A stretch of DNA of 64,000 nt from JAMLHH01 sp964653095 (GCA_964653095.1 CAZZEH010000015.1:1-64000); one strand, 5' to 3'. Positions 33,070-42,444 are shown, counted from the first letter of the stretch. Notes: generated by a model from the sequence alone, not told the origin. A program made the numbers and translations.

Positions 33070-34299
33070 CTAATCCTTTAATAAATCTCTAATCGGTTTA
33101 AATTTATCCGCTGGTAATCCGGCTTTCTCGAAAGTATTGAAATCATATATAACCATGTCCTCCCAACTGAAATTATTGTTCACATTCTGACCTTTATATT
33201 TTAGATATATCTCTTTTGCTTTTTCAGTATCACCATTCAGTAGATAAGCATGAGCTAGGTTACCTTTAATCAAAATCTCGGTATCGTCCATTTCTTCTCC
33301 TTTTTTTAGGTATTTAATTGCTTTTAAATATTGTTTTTGAAAAAGCAGGTAATAGCCCAAACTATTATAATCCAATGAGTTCGCATCTTCATTCACAATA
33401 ATTTCCTCTATTAATTCTATAGCCTTTTTATAATCTCCACTTCCTGCGTATTCAACAGCGTCTTTTCGCATAGATTCTGATAGGTTTCTCATCTCACCGG
33501 TTTCACTCAGACATTCATTAATAAATAACAACATTACGTTGTTCAGCTGAGTTGCATTTAATGATTGAAATTCAGTAAGCGTGTAGTTTGTTTCCATTTT
33601 ATCCATAAGACAATCACAATAATCATTTGGATTAGACAAATCCTTAATTTCGTCACTAACTATACAATCACTTTGAAACTTTTCTTTTACTTCGTCATAC
33701 CAGCCTTGGCTTTTTCTTCTATTAATCAAAGGCACAGCTTCAACTACTACCTTTACACTGCTGAACATATTTAGATTTTTGAAGCCTAACCAAAGATAAT
33801 TTGGACTTCTTTTTAGACAGTTATCAGAAGATGTCAAAGAAAGGTTTTTCGCAAACTTAGAACCTGCATTGCTTTCGCTGTAGCAGCCGGTTTTATATAT
33901 ACTGTTCTTTATGAAATTATCCGCATCTCTTTGTGAGGTAAAAATGGTGTATTTTATTTCTCCGCTCCCAGTTACTTTAGACACCATTTTGCCCGCAAGT
34001 CCCAGCGCCTGAGTTTCGGCCATTGGTATTTTGCTCATGAGTGAGGATAGTTTATCTATCATGTTTTGATTTACATCTAATACTGTAATCCTATACATCA
34101 CTTCTATTGTACCTTCAGGAAACGGACCTATCCTGTACCAAGTTTTCCCGCTGGAAGAAATTTTAATTTCCTGATAAAACTCGTGCTGATAATCCCAGTA
34201 GTTTTCTGTGCTCTGTGCGACAGAATCCAAAGAAAATATTAGTATAAATATCAACGCAGATAAGAAGCGACTATAATGATTTGAGATAAGAGTTGACAT
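33070..34299 (-). CDS. Secreted TPR-containing protein of unknown function
   Basis: A 409-residue protein with a signal peptide ending in DSVAQ. Residues 20-200 form a domain I do not recognise, with a few cysteines, and residues 290-380 contain three TPR-like helix pairs (AGSGDYKKAIELIEEI, FQKQYLKAIKYLKKG, LNGDTEKAKEIYLKY). It is periplasmic or outer-membrane associated by signal peptide. It lies between the HsdS fossil and a T9SS cargo gene, all leftward, with no clear functional link. Confidence 0.7.
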   Translation of the reverse strand: MSTLISNHYSRFLSALIFILIFSLDSVAQSTENYWDYQHEFYQEIKISSSGKTWYRIGPFPEGTIEVMYRITVLDVNQNMIDKLSSLMSKIPMAETQALGLAGKMVSKVTGSGEIKYTIFTSQRDADNFIKNSIYKTGCYSESNAGSKFAKNLSLTSSDNCLKRSPNYLWLGFKNLNMFSSVKVVVEAVPLINRRKSQGWYDEVKEKFQSDCIVSDEIKDLSNPNDYCDCLMDKMETNYTLTEFQSLNATQLNNVMLLFINECLSETGEMRNLSESMRKDAVEYAGSGDYKKAIELIEEIIVNEDANSLDYNSLGYYLLFQKQYLKAIKYLKKGEEMDDTEILIKGNLAHAYLLNGDTEKAKEIYLKYKGQNVNNNFSWEDMVIYDFNTFEKAGLPADKFKPIRDLLKD

Positions 34300-34369
34300 A
34301 AGCCTTGATTTAATAATTTAAGTTTTTTTTACTCTCTGCAAATTATTAACTAACACCTGGCGTGAAATA

Positions 34370-35218
34370 CTAATCCACGACAAATTTATTGCTCTGTCCA
34401 TTTACTTCATATAAGTAAATTCCTTTGGGAAATGCAGAAACATCCAATTCGATTTTGTCAAAATCATAACCGATTTGTTTTTGCTCTATCAACTGACCAT
34501 TGATACTGTAAATATTCATTATAGCAAAATCACCAGACTTTAAGAGATATGGTAAGAATATCGTATAGTTGGTAGGATTAGGGTATGGTGGTGTACGGTA
34601 CTCCGCCGATTGGTCTATTCTGCCGGATGGAATACCGGAACCCGGTACAGAGTATATTTCAGTCGTTGTTTTTGACTCTTTATTTTCATCATAAACAGAT
34701 TTCGTTATCATATACCTTCTTTGGTTATTAACAACATGTATAAAATAGTAAGGGGAAATACTATATGCTGTACCAAAATCCTTGATTACACCTCCATTTT
34801 CATCTTCCAGAATCAATCTTTGAGATTCATTATCATACGATGTATAGTCTTTTTTTCTAAGGCTTACTAAAAACTCATATTTATCGTCAGAATTGAAAAG
34901 CTTTCTGGTAGGATATGCTGAACTTAAGCTATAGCCTTCCGGAGCAGATAAATAATAGGTTTTATTACTTTGAAGAGTAAAATTTCCATTGTAAATCCTC
35001 ACTGTATATGTATTATTTTCTGCATCAACTTCCGTAAAATGGTAAGTTCCAATCGGGTATGGATAAGATTCTGAAAATATATTTACCTCTCCATCAATAA
35101 GACCTGAAGTAAATCCAACATTATTTTCAAACGTATGTATCAAATTAATTTGGCCATAGGTTTTATGAGCGATTCCAAAAGTCATAATGGATAATAGAAT
35201 AGTAAAAAGCTTTTTCAT
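34370..35218 (-). CDS. Secreted protein with type IX secretion C-terminal sorting domain
   Basis: A 282-residue protein with a signal peptide ending near KTYGQ and a type A sorting domain at the C-terminus: PYPNPT at about 215-220, then MNIYSINGQLIE and an ending of LDVSAFPKGIYLYEVNGQ. Such proteins cross the outer membrane by the type IX system and are attached or released. The 190 residues between are beta-rich and not recognised. It is followed leftward by the TPR gene. This shows that the organism has T9SS. Confidence 0.87.
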   Translation of the reverse strand: MKKLFTILLSIMTFGIAHKTYGQINLIHTFENNVGFTSGLIDGEVNIFSESYPYPIGTYHFTEVDAENNTYTVRIYNGNFTLQSNKTYYLSAPEGYSLSSAYPTRKLFNSDDKYEFLVSLRKKDYTSYDNESQRLILEDENGGVIKDFGTAYSISPYYFIHVVNNQRRYMITKSVYDENKESKTTTEIYSVPGSGIPSGRIDQSAEYRTPPYPNPTNYTIFLPYLLKSGDFAIMNIYSINGQLIEQKQIGYDFDKIELDVSAFPKGIYLYEVNGQSNKFVVD

Positions 35219-35248
35219 AATTTTATTTTTTTGTTGAGTAATTAAATC

Positions 35249-36412
35249 CTACCGATTTCCTTTTGCTCTATTGTGTGTCTTGCAGAGCATCTGGCAGTTA
35301 GAAATATTTGTCGCTCCGCCTTTGCTCCACGCGGCTACATGATCTGCATCCATATCCGAGAGTTTCCAAACTCTATTTTTATTAGCGTCGTGACCGATGG
35401 CACAGAGTGGACAGTTGGAAATATCCTTAGCTTCGGCTTCTATCGTTTGTGCTGCATAGACGGTACGCTTCGTTGCTTCGTCAAAGATTCGAATATCCAA
35501 TAATTTGGTGTCAGCACTTCCGCCCAAGATGTATTCAAATACTCCACGCCTATTTTTGACATATGGGTCGGCATAGAGTTTTCTGACTTGTTCGGAAACT
35601 TCTTTGGGACTGTATGGCTGTTTTTTGTAGGTTTCGTAGAGCCGCCCCCATTCCAAGCCGCGCATTTCTTTTTCTACATCGTTAAAAACTGCTGACACCC
35701 AATCTATAACACTGTTGAAATAGGTCTTAACTTCTGTGATATTGTCATCAAAACGGTGCTGGCTCATATAATCACCGAGATCGCCTTTGCTCACCCAGTC
35801 TAAAGCTCGTTCCCAAAAATCCTGGCGATTGGCACTGCCGCTGATATAGGCACTCCATTTCATAATATTGGAGTTTTGGCTATTGCTAAATTCTTCTTTG
35901 CCGCGTGTGACAAAAGGTCCTGAATAAACCGCGTTAAGCAGTTCCTGATTGTTGAGCGGCACACCTGCTATGTTGATGGTTCTAAACCACTCTTTGATTT
36001 CACTTTCTGTTCCTTCACATTCATAAATGAGCAGTTTGGTTTTCAATATTTTCTCCTGCTTGTCTTTGGCGATACCCCCAAAATACTGCTCCATTCCGTT
36101 TTCGTCTTTGACGGCAAATTTATTGGTCACATAACGCCCAAAACTGGTGATACGCTGCTGACCGTCCAACACTTCAAAACGACCGTCGGAGACTTTGTTG
36201 AAATAAATCAGCCCCAAGGGATAACCTTTGAGGAGAGATTCTATGACGGCGACATCTTTTTTACCGTCGGCATAGATATAATTGCGCTGATACTCCGGCT
36301 GTATAGTCAGCTTACCGGACAGACCGAAAAGTCCTTTCCCTTCGAGTTCGTTATATACAAATCCGTCACAGATATCTTCGACGGTAATGTCTGTTCTTAG
36401 CGTGGTTTTCAT
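35249..36412 (-). CDS. DUF262 (GmrSD-like) protein with C-terminal HNH nuclease domain
   Basis: A 387-residue protein. The N-terminal DUF262/ParB-like domain has QPEYQRNY at about residue 37, LLKGYPLGLIYF and the hallmark DGQQR near 98. The C-terminal 60 residues hold an HNH domain with a zinc knuckle (CPLC, later CQMLC), DADHVAAWSKGG and the final HN. GmrSD-type DUF262 proteins bind nucleotides and cut foreign DNA. The start overlaps the stop of the BRO gene by 4 bases (ATGA), so the two are coupled, and a methylase gene lies upstream. It is the probable nuclease of this cassette. Confidence 0.82.
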   Translation of the reverse strand: MKTTLRTDITVEDICDGFVYNELEGKGLFGLSGKLTIQPEYQRNYIYADGKKDVAVIESLLKGYPLGLIYFNKVSDGRFEVLDGQQRITSFGRYVTNKFAVKDENGMEQYFGGIAKDKQEKILKTKLLIYECEGTESEIKEWFRTINIAGVPLNNQELLNAVYSGPFVTRGKEEFSNSQNSNIMKWSAYISGSANRQDFWERALDWVSKGDLGDYMSQHRFDDNITEVKTYFNSVIDWVSAVFNDVEKEMRGLEWGRLYETYKKQPYSPKEVSEQVRKLYADPYVKNRRGVFEYILGGSADTKLLDIRIFDEATKRTVYAAQTIEAEAKDISNCPLCAIGHDANKNRVWKLSDMDADHVAAWSKGGATNISNCQMLCKTHNRAKGNR

Positions 36413-37257
36413 TTCTTCCTGTCGATTTTTTTAGACTCTTTAGCTTCAATGGCAGTTTTGGCATTTAGAGGCGTAACAATACTTTTGCCGGTTTTGGCTT
36501 CTATCTCTTTTCTGGCATTTCCGGCTACAGTACCTCCCTGTCTTGCTATCTCTTTATTTTCTGAAAAGTTTTCAGGTTTCTTTTCTTTGCTGATTTCTGT
36601 GGTGGTCGCTTCGGCAAGCATATTGAGCACCAGTTCCAAATTGGACATATTGTCCCGAAGGTTTTCTTTTTTCAGCTCTTTATATCCTTTATACTGTTTG
36701 ACCGAAAATCCGCTCCATGCTTTTGTAATTTCATCAGTCAAAATGGCATATTCCACACCTTTTTTCACTCCTCTCCTGTCCCATTCATCGGTCAGCTCTT
36801 TTCTGACTTCGATACTTTTCAGGCGCTGATTGATCCACTCTTTACTGTACCCCTTTTTTAGGTAAGTTTCCATCATGCGGTCTATACCGATTTCGGGATC
36901 TTCAATTTCGTCTATCCTTTCCCGAGCCACCTTAGCCAACCAAAGTTTAAAAGGCTCTGCCTTCGGGGATGGCACGGACTGTATCAATCTGAAAAGTTGC
37001 TCTGTATCAGCGACATCTGTATTTCTCATTTTTCCATCCCGAGCAGGCATTTTCAAACCGTGAAGATTTGTCACGGTTTGATTTCCTTCTTCTTTAAGAC
37101 GTTGTTTCAGCTTACGCCAATAGGCTTGAGGATCAACGCTCTCTGTCAAAACGCCCATCACATCCACAATAGAAAAATACCATTTTTCCTGCTCCTCATC
37201 CCAATGCGTACGCACCTGCTTTTGCTCAAACAATCTGATGCTTTGTTCTTTTTTCAT
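36409..37257 (-). CDS. BRO-N domain protein, DinD-like
   Basis: A 282-residue protein. The N-terminal part (about 8-110) is a BRO/antirepressor domain: WYFSIVDVMGVLTE, then YWRKLKQRL and the DTEQLFRLIQSVPSPKAEPFK motif with WLAKVA. The C-terminal part (about 200-270) resembles the DinD tail, with GGTVAGNAR...TGKSIVTPLN. DinD is damage inducible and BRO-N domains occur in phage antirepressors, so a regulatory or DNA-binding role is likely. It sits between methylase (21 bases) and DUF262-HNH (overlap), which suggests it controls or assists that pair. Confidence 0.72.
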   Translation of the reverse strand: MKKEQSIRLFEQKQVRTHWDEEQEKWYFSIVDVMGVLTESVDPQAYWRKLKQRLKEEGNQTVTNLHGLKMPARDGKMRNTDVADTEQLFRLIQSVPSPKAEPFKLWLAKVARERIDEIEDPEIGIDRMMETYLKKGYSKEWINQRLKSIEVRKELTDEWDRRGVKKGVEYAILTDEITKAWSGFSVKQYKGYKELKKENLRDNMSNLELVLNMLAEATTTEISKEKKPENFSENKEIARQGGTVAGNARKEIEAKTGKSIVTPLNAKTAIEAKESKKIDRKK

Positions 37258-37278
37258 AAAGCTTTGGCTTTTTATTTT

Positions 37279-38391
37279 TTAAGAGAAATTTCTGTGTTTG
37301 ATAAGAATACGGGCGTATATCATTTTGGGAACGCCATCTATTATTATAACTCCACGTCTATTCAAATCATTTGCATTCTTGTAATCTTTCTTAGTATAAA
37401 TCTTAGTTTTAAACGATGTCTCCTCCCTATCTGTAATCCCGAGTATTTCAAACTGTTCGGGTGAATACTTATCTAAAAAACTAATCGGCACGCCCATTAC
37501 TCCTTTAAAATCACTTGGGATAGTATCTGTATATGGAACTTCTATGGCATCGTAGTTATCGTATTTTTGATAATCTTTCCCTTTGAGTTTTTTGTTGTAC
37601 TTGACATTATCTTCCATACTCATCAACTGCAAAGGCTGGTGACGTTTGCCGTGGTCGAGATTCGTGAACCAACATACATTTCTGAATTTCACTAATCCTG
37701 TATCCTGATTAAAAACACCCTCTGCATATTCCTTAATAACAGGAGTAGAAAAGTATGCGTTCCCGGCATGAAATCCGTTACCCAACCACATTTTATCATC
37801 TTTAATGAGAGGAAAGACTTCTTTGTAGGTAATAGCATTCATATTGCCGATAATGACAAAATCTTTTTCAGTCTCAACTATCCAAGCCAAAAACTCTCTG
37901 AACAACGAAAACGGAGGATTGGTGATGATGATATCAGCTTCATCTCTGAGCCGGATAATTTCTTCACTTCTGAAATCTCCGTCTCCGTCGAGATAGTCCC
38001 ATTCCAAATCTTCTACATCTATTTTTCCGTCACCTGTAATATCTTCTGTGAGTGTGAATATCTTTCCGTTGAGCTGGGTTTTATTTTCATCAAAGCGCGG
38101 GTCTTCTGTTTCAAACAATGTCGGCTGATATCCGCCTTTGTAGTTTTTGCTGTCGGGCGCATAACTGGTACTAATCAGTTTTTTCAGACCGAAACGCTCA
38201 AAATTCTGAGCAAAGAACTTGGTAAAATTGCTCCACTCGGGATCATCACAAGGCAGCAGTATAGTTTTGCCCACGAACACATCGGGTTTGTAATCCAGAT
38301 AAGCATTAATTTCTTTTTCTATATCTGCATACTGAGTATAAAACTCATCGTTTTTGGCATTTTTCGCTTCTGTCAGATTGGTATTCCCCAT
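37279..38391 (-). CDS. EcoRI-family adenine-specific DNA methyltransferase
   Basis: A 370-residue protein resembling the M.EcoRI family (PF13651): LTEAKNAKNDEFYTQ at the start, the CDDPEWSNF region and the catalytic TNPPFSLFREFLAW (an NPPF motif of N6-adenine methylases) near 156. It likely methylates adenine in a short DNA site to protect the host; the specificity is not deducible. It is the first gene of the three-gene cassette. A -7-like element for it was not recognised. Confidence 0.85.
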   Translation of the reverse strand: MGNTNLTEAKNAKNDEFYTQYADIEKEINAYLDYKPDVFVGKTILLPCDDPEWSNFTKFFAQNFERFGLKKLISTSYAPDSKNYKGGYQPTLFETEDPRFDENKTQLNGKIFTLTEDITGDGKIDVEDLEWDYLDGDGDFRSEEIIRLRDEADIIITNPPFSLFREFLAWIVETEKDFVIIGNMNAITYKEVFPLIKDDKMWLGNGFHAGNAYFSTPVIKEYAEGVFNQDTGLVKFRNVCWFTNLDHGKRHQPLQLMSMEDNVKYNKKLKGKDYQKYDNYDAIEVPYTDTIPSDFKGVMGVPISFLDKYSPEQFEILGITDREETSFKTKIYTKKDYKNANDLNRRGVIIIDGVPKMIYARILIKHRNFS

Positions 38392-38567
38392 GTGTATTTG
38401 TGATTGTACGTTGCTTCAGATGTCATGACAAGATAAGAAGAATGATGCGGAAAATAAATTGGAGGGAGTTTCTTAAAAAGAAAAAAGTGATGAGGGAACT
38501 ATGCAACGAATTTGAAAGTAAAACCTTAAGATTTAATAATTTAACACCAATCATCTGTTTTTAGCAT

Positions 38568-38575
38568 TATCTTTG
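38568..38575 (+). promoter_or_regulatory. Candidate -7 element of ssrA
   Basis: TATCTTTG matches TAnnTTTG and lies 29 bases before the predicted mature tmRNA 5' end (38605), allowing a short precursor leader. No clear -33 TTTG is seen. Confidence 0.5.
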
Positions 38576-38604
38576 CACCTCACTTTAAAGTTCATTGAAT
38601 TATC

Positions 38605-38968
38605 GGGGCTGACTGGAATTGACGGGAAGTCGGCAGATGTGTAAGCATGTCGGGCATAGTGCATTTGGCCCGTTACAAATTAAAGCACGAACCTTTTTAT
38701 ATGGCGATAACAATTTCGCTCTTGCTGCCTAGCCCAGGGCCGGACAGCTTGTGTTCCTCTGTAGTTTTCCTTGTTGCTGCAGACTGAACATCAGACAAAC
38801 GGGATCGTTTTGAAGGATTGGTCGCCTTTCAAAATTAAACTCAGACCTAAGTTTTAGACACAGGTAGGCAGAAACACCTGACTAATTCCGAAAATTAAGT
38901 TTCTTCTAAACATGTAGAAAGCCCATAGGCACCTTAGCCGGACGAGGGTTCGAATCCCTCCAGCTCCA
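38605..38968 (+). ncRNA. ssrA: tmRNA (transfer-messenger RNA)
   Basis: The 5' end GGGGCTG pairs with CAGCTCC at the 3' end to form the acceptor stem. The T arm reads GGGTTCGAATCCC. GACGGG after the 5' end and the long internal part fit the tmRNA fold. The tag frame at 38703-38732 encodes GDNNFALAA then TAG, close to the GENNYALAA-type tags of the phylum. Ribosomes stalled on broken mRNA are rescued by this RNA with SmpB. A genomic CCA is not encoded: the end reads A-CTA, so CCA must be added. Confidence 0.93.
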
Positions 38969-39188
38969 CTATAATTTTCATGAATATATTTTTTGGATTT
39001 CCTTTCCAAATATCCGTTTCGGAACATTTTCAGTATAAAGACTTTCTGTACAGCCTTGCCTGTATTCGCAGGGCTACTTGTCCCAATGATTTTGAGGAGC
39101 TCTACTGTAGATGGGGTTGGATTTCTCTATTTCGGATTTTTGGAAGACACAGTTTGATATTTTTCTTATTTACCGCTACTTTTATTTT

Positions 39189-39539
39189 ATGACGACGATA
39201 TACCATTATGCGAGATGCAGTAAAAGCAGAGGTGCTTTATGCATTTTGGAAGACCAGGGAGCGGATTTTACCATTCGCTATTACCTTGACAATCCTTTAT
39301 CTCCGGAAGAAATTAAGGCGTTACAGAAGAAACTGGGAGTACCTTTAAAAGAAATGATCCGAACAGGTGAGCAGAAATACAGAGAATTATTTGGCTTAAC
39401 CGAACCTGACGACAATCAGCTCATTCGCGCTTTGCAGGAATTTCCTGTTTTATTGCAGAGACCGATAGTAGAAAAAGAGGATTATGCCATTATCGCCCGC
39501 CCGCCGGGAAAGCTGTTTGATTTTTCACAGGAATCATAA
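39189..39539 (+). CDS. ArsC/YfgD-family arsenate reductase-like protein
   Basis: A 116-residue protein from the ATG at 39189; in-frame sequence upstream is unlikely to be coding. It has the thioredoxin-like catalytic Cys in ARCSKSRGAL near residue 9, the fold-defining LDNPLSPEEI and the RPIV motif near the end. It belongs to the glutaredoxin-dependent ArsC/YfgD/Spx superfamily. No other arsenic genes are nearby, so arsenate reduction is not certain. Confidence 0.85.
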   Translation: MTTIYHYARCSKSRGALCILEDQGADFTIRYYLDNPLSPEEIKALQKKLGVPLKEMIRTGEQKYRELFGLTEPDDNQLIRALQEFPVLLQRPIVEKEDYAIIARPPGKLFDFSQES

Positions 39540-39616
39540 AATTCTTTTGGAAACTATTACCTCAGCATTAAGTTTTTTCAATATTCCTACAGAGTCGAAG
39601 AATTTCACTTTCATTC

Positions 39617-39647
39617 TTTGGAATAACGTATATATAGGTTATTTTCG
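39617..39647 (+). promoter_or_regulatory. Candidate promoter of atpDC
   Basis: TTTG at 39617-39620, a 19-base spacer and TATTTTCG at 39640-39647 match the -33/-7 pattern with one mismatch. The atpD ATG is 34 bases downstream. Confidence 0.5.
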
Positions 39648-39680
39648 CACAAAATTTAAAACCTTAAATATTTAAGCATA

Positions 39681-41192
39681 ATGTCTAACATTGGCAAAAT
39701 TACACAAATCATCGGTCCTGTTGTGGATGTGGCATTTACAGGAGAAGGAGCGAGGGTTCCGGAGATTCTTAATGCTTTGATAGTGAAGCAGGAAGATGGT
39801 TCTGAAGTTATATTGGAATGTCAGCGTCACTTGGGTGAAGACAGCGTTCGTACGGTTGCGATGGATGCAACTGAAGGACTCAAACGAGGTTTGGATGTCA
39901 TTGATACCGGTGACCAGATTCGTATGCCGGCTTCAGAAGAAATCAAAGGACGACTATTCAACGTGATTGGAGATACCATTGACGGTATCGGTCAGTTGAG
40001 TAAAGAAGGCGGGGCGCCTATTCACAGAAAGCCTCCTAAATATGAGGACCTGACTACTTCTACTGAAGTGCTTTTTACAGGTATTAAAGTGATTGACCTG
40101 ATTGAGCCGTATGCGAAAGGCGGTAAAATCGGTTTGTTTGGAGGTGCCGGTGTGGGTAAGACAGTATTAATCATGGAATTGATTAATAATATTGCGAAAG
40201 GTTATTCCGGCTTATCCGTTTTTGCAGGAGTGGGAGAGCGTACCCGTGAAGGAAACGACCTTCTTCGTGAGATGATTGAGTCCAACGTAATTAAATACGG
40301 AGATGAATTTTTGAAGTCTATGGAAGAAGGTGACTGGGACTTGTCCAAAGTGGATAAAGAAGCTTTGAAAGAATCTCAGGCTACTTTGGTGTTTGGTCAG
40401 ATGAATGAGCCTCCTGGTGCACGTGCACGTGTGGCTTTATCCGGTCTTTCGATTGCAGAGTATTACCGGGATGGTGATCCTTCAGAAGCTAAAGGACGTG
40501 ATATCCTTTTCTTTGTCGATAATATTTTCCGTTTTACTCAGGCAGGTTCTGAAGTTTCTGCCCTATTGGGACGTATGCCGTCTGCAGTGGGTTATCAGCC
40601 TACATTGGCCACTGAGATGGGTCTGATGCAGGAACGTATTACTTCCACTAAGAGAGGGTCTATTACTTCCGTACAGGCGGTATATGTACCGGCGGACGAC
40701 TTGACTGACCCGGCTCCGGCTACTACATTTGCTCACTTGGATGCGACTACGGTGTTAAGCCGTAAGATTGCGGAGTTGGGTATTTATCCGGCAGTAGATC
40801 CATTGGACTCCACTTCCAGAATTTTGGACCCTAAAGTGATTGGAGACAGGCACTATAATGTAGCGCAGAAAGTAAAAAATATTTTGCAGCGTTACAAAGA
40901 GCTTCAGGATATTATTGCAATTCTCGGTATGGATGAATTATCGGAGGAAGACAAATTGATTGTACACAGAGCAAGGAGAGTGCAGAGATTCCTTTCCCAG
41001 CCGTTCCACGTAGCGGAGCAGTTTACGGGATTGCAGGGAGTGTTTGTTTCTATCGAAGATACTCTGGATGGGTTTGAAAAGATTTTGGATGGAGAGATGG
41101 ACAAGTATCCGGAAGCTGCATTTAACTTAGTAGGTAGTATAGATGATGCGAGAGAGAAAGGTGAAAAACTATTGGCTGAATCCAACAAATAA
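39681..41192 (+). CDS. atpD: F1F0 ATP synthase beta subunit
   Basis: A 503-residue protein with the P-loop GGAGVGKT, GERTREGNDL, the MNEPPGAR and DNIFRFTQAGSEVSALLGRMPSAVGYQ signatures, and the family's C-terminal helical region. It holds the catalytic nucleotide sites of the ATP synthase F1 head. As usual in Bacteroidota, atpD and atpC form a two-gene unit apart from the other atp genes. atpC starts 9 bases downstream. Confidence 0.98.
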   Translation: MSNIGKITQIIGPVVDVAFTGEGARVPEILNALIVKQEDGSEVILECQRHLGEDSVRTVAMDATEGLKRGLDVIDTGDQIRMPASEEIKGRLFNVIGDTIDGIGQLSKEGGAPIHRKPPKYEDLTTSTEVLFTGIKVIDLIEPYAKGGKIGLFGGAGVGKTVLIMELINNIAKGYSGLSVFAGVGERTREGNDLLREMIESNVIKYGDEFLKSMEEGDWDLSKVDKEALKESQATLVFGQMNEPPGARARVALSGLSIAEYYRDGDPSEAKGRDILFFVDNIFRFTQAGSEVSALLGRMPSAVGYQPTLATEMGLMQERITSTKRGSITSVQAVYVPADDLTDPAPATTFAHLDATTVLSRKIAELGIYPAVDPLDSTSRILDPKVIGDRHYNVAQKVKNILQRYKELQDIIAILGMDELSEEDKLIVHRARRVQRFLSQPFHVAEQFTGLQGVFVSIEDTLDGFEKILDGEMDKYPEAAFNLVGSIDDAREKGEKLLAESNK

Positions 41193-41201
41193 TAAATTTC
41201 T

Positions 41202-41444
41202 ATGCAACTACATATTCTGACACCGGAAGGTAACGTATTCAGCGGAGAAGCAGATGCTGTACAGCTTCCCGGACTGGATGGATTGTTTCAGGTTTTAAAC
41301 GGGCACGCACCATTGATTGCAGCTTTAAAAGAGGGAATAGTGAAGGTCGAAAACAGAGGTAAGGAAGAATTCTTTAATATAAAAAACGGAATCGTAGAGG
41401 TGCTGAACAATCAAATCTCTGTTTTAACGGAAGGTGTGGTATAA
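41202..41444 (+). CDS. atpC: F1F0 ATP synthase epsilon subunit (short form)
   Basis: An 80-residue protein matching the N-terminal beta-sandwich of epsilon (LHILTPEGNVFSGEADAVQLPG, then GLFQVLNGHAPLI). It lacks the C-terminal helical hairpin that inhibits ATP hydrolysis in E. coli. This short form is typical of Bacteroidota. It follows atpD closely and is followed by a strong terminator. Confidence 0.95.
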   Translation: MQLHILTPEGNVFSGEADAVQLPGLDGLFQVLNGHAPLIAALKEGIVKVENRGKEEFFNIKNGIVEVLNNQISVLTEGVV

Positions 41445-41472
41445 AATATAAATTATAATTTAGTACATTTAA

Positions 41473-41502
41473 GGGAAGCTCAGACGGGCTTCCCATTTTT
41501 TT
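41473..41502 (+). terminator. Intrinsic terminator after atpDC
   Basis: GGGAAGC (41473-41479) pairs with GCTTCCC (41488-41494) around an 8-base loop, followed by ATTTTTTTAT. It ends just before the lipoprotein ATG at 41505. Confidence 0.88.
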
Positions 41503-41504
41503 AT

Positions 41505-42269
41505 ATGAGAAAGACCAATATTGTTTTAACGATAGTAATTCTGAATCTGTTTTTTCTGCCGGGATGTAAGAAAGAAGTTCGGAATGAACCTCCAAAAGTA
41601 GTCAGTTATCAGGTTAAAGTCATTAAAGATTTTAATTCCTATTTGAAGTACACCTATAACGACGAAGGCTTTTTGTCCAACGTTTCAGGAGTGGATAGGG
41701 ACAAAAGTCTCACTTGCGATATTATCTATGACAGGGAAAAAGTTTATCTGGAGTACAATAATAAGACCGCCGATGAGTGGTGGTATATCGTTATAGAAGT
41801 AGATCCGGAGACCGGCTATATTCAGACGATTGATGATGGGATGTATGTAGCAACTTTTATGTACGATTCTCTGCGTTTTAGAGATAATATCAACAGATTA
41901 GTGGCCAGTTATTATCACGGAGGGAAGTATGCGGGAGATTCACTCTGCTATCAGATTGTTTATGATGAAAACGGAATACTTGAATCCTGTATGTATAAGG
42001 ATGAGAAAAGAGAGTACACGTATTACACTGATGAGGAGTATGAGTCCAATATTTCTACAATTCCCACGGAAGCTTTTTGGGGCAGATTTGACAGAATTAT
42101 AGCCTATTTACCATACACGTTTGGGCCTCCCCAAAAATATTTAGTAAAAACTGTACGAACTTCGGGAATTTACTACAAGAATTACAGCTACGAGAAAGAC
42201 CAGCACGGGAGAGTTCACAAAATTATAAAAAATGGCGTGGCTACTCAGTATTCATACATTGACGAATAA
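41505..42269 (+). CDS. Predicted lipoprotein with YD-like repeats
   Basis: A 254-residue protein with a lipobox (LPGCKK) after a short hydrophobic stretch, so it is a lipoprotein. The remainder is beta-rich with repeats of the LKYTYNDEGFLSNV / YSYEKDQHGRVHKI type found in Bacteroidota DUF4595-like lipoproteins. The function is unknown. It starts 2 bases after the atpDC terminator and must use its own, unrecognised promoter or read-through. Confidence 0.72.
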   Translation: MRKTNIVLTIVILNLFFLPGCKKEVRNEPPKVVSYQVKVIKDFNSYLKYTYNDEGFLSNVSGVDRDKSLTCDIIYDREKVYLEYNNKTADEWWYIVIEVDPETGYIQTIDDGMYVATFMYDSLRFRDNINRLVASYYHGGKYAGDSLCYQIVYDENGILESCMYKDEKREYTYYTDEEYESNISTIPTEAFWGRFDRIIAYLPYTFGPPQKYLVKTVRTSGIYYKNYSYEKDQHGRVHKIIKNGVATQYSYIDE

Positions 42270-42292
42270 ATTTGTTTATGGTTCAAAAAGAA

Positions 42293-42317
42293 AGCCTTTC
42301 CGAAGAAAGGCTAAATT
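42293..42317 (+). terminator. Probable terminator after the lipoprotein gene
   Basis: AGCCTTTC (42293-42300) pairs perfectly with GAAAGGCT (42305-42312) around a CGAA loop, followed by AAATTTTAT; the T-run is short. Confidence 0.55.
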
Positions 42318-42444
42318 TTATGGTTCGCAAGAACCTAATCGTAGTGTTTGTCGGATAAAAATAATAAAAAATCGGTAATTATAAACCATGGTTTTCAAAA
42401 TAGTGCGAAAAGACTAATTTAGATGCTGACCCTTTAACCTGGGT

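Noticed and set aside
37279..38968. Accessory cassette as an island integrated at ssrA
   Set aside because: ssrA-integrating elements use its 3' end (38968 side), but the cassette lies on the 5' side and no integrase or ssrA fragment is seen.
38980..39192. A 70-codon frame just after ssrA
   Set aside because: The composition is not protein-like and the region holds only the leader of the ArsC-like gene; no family is recognised.
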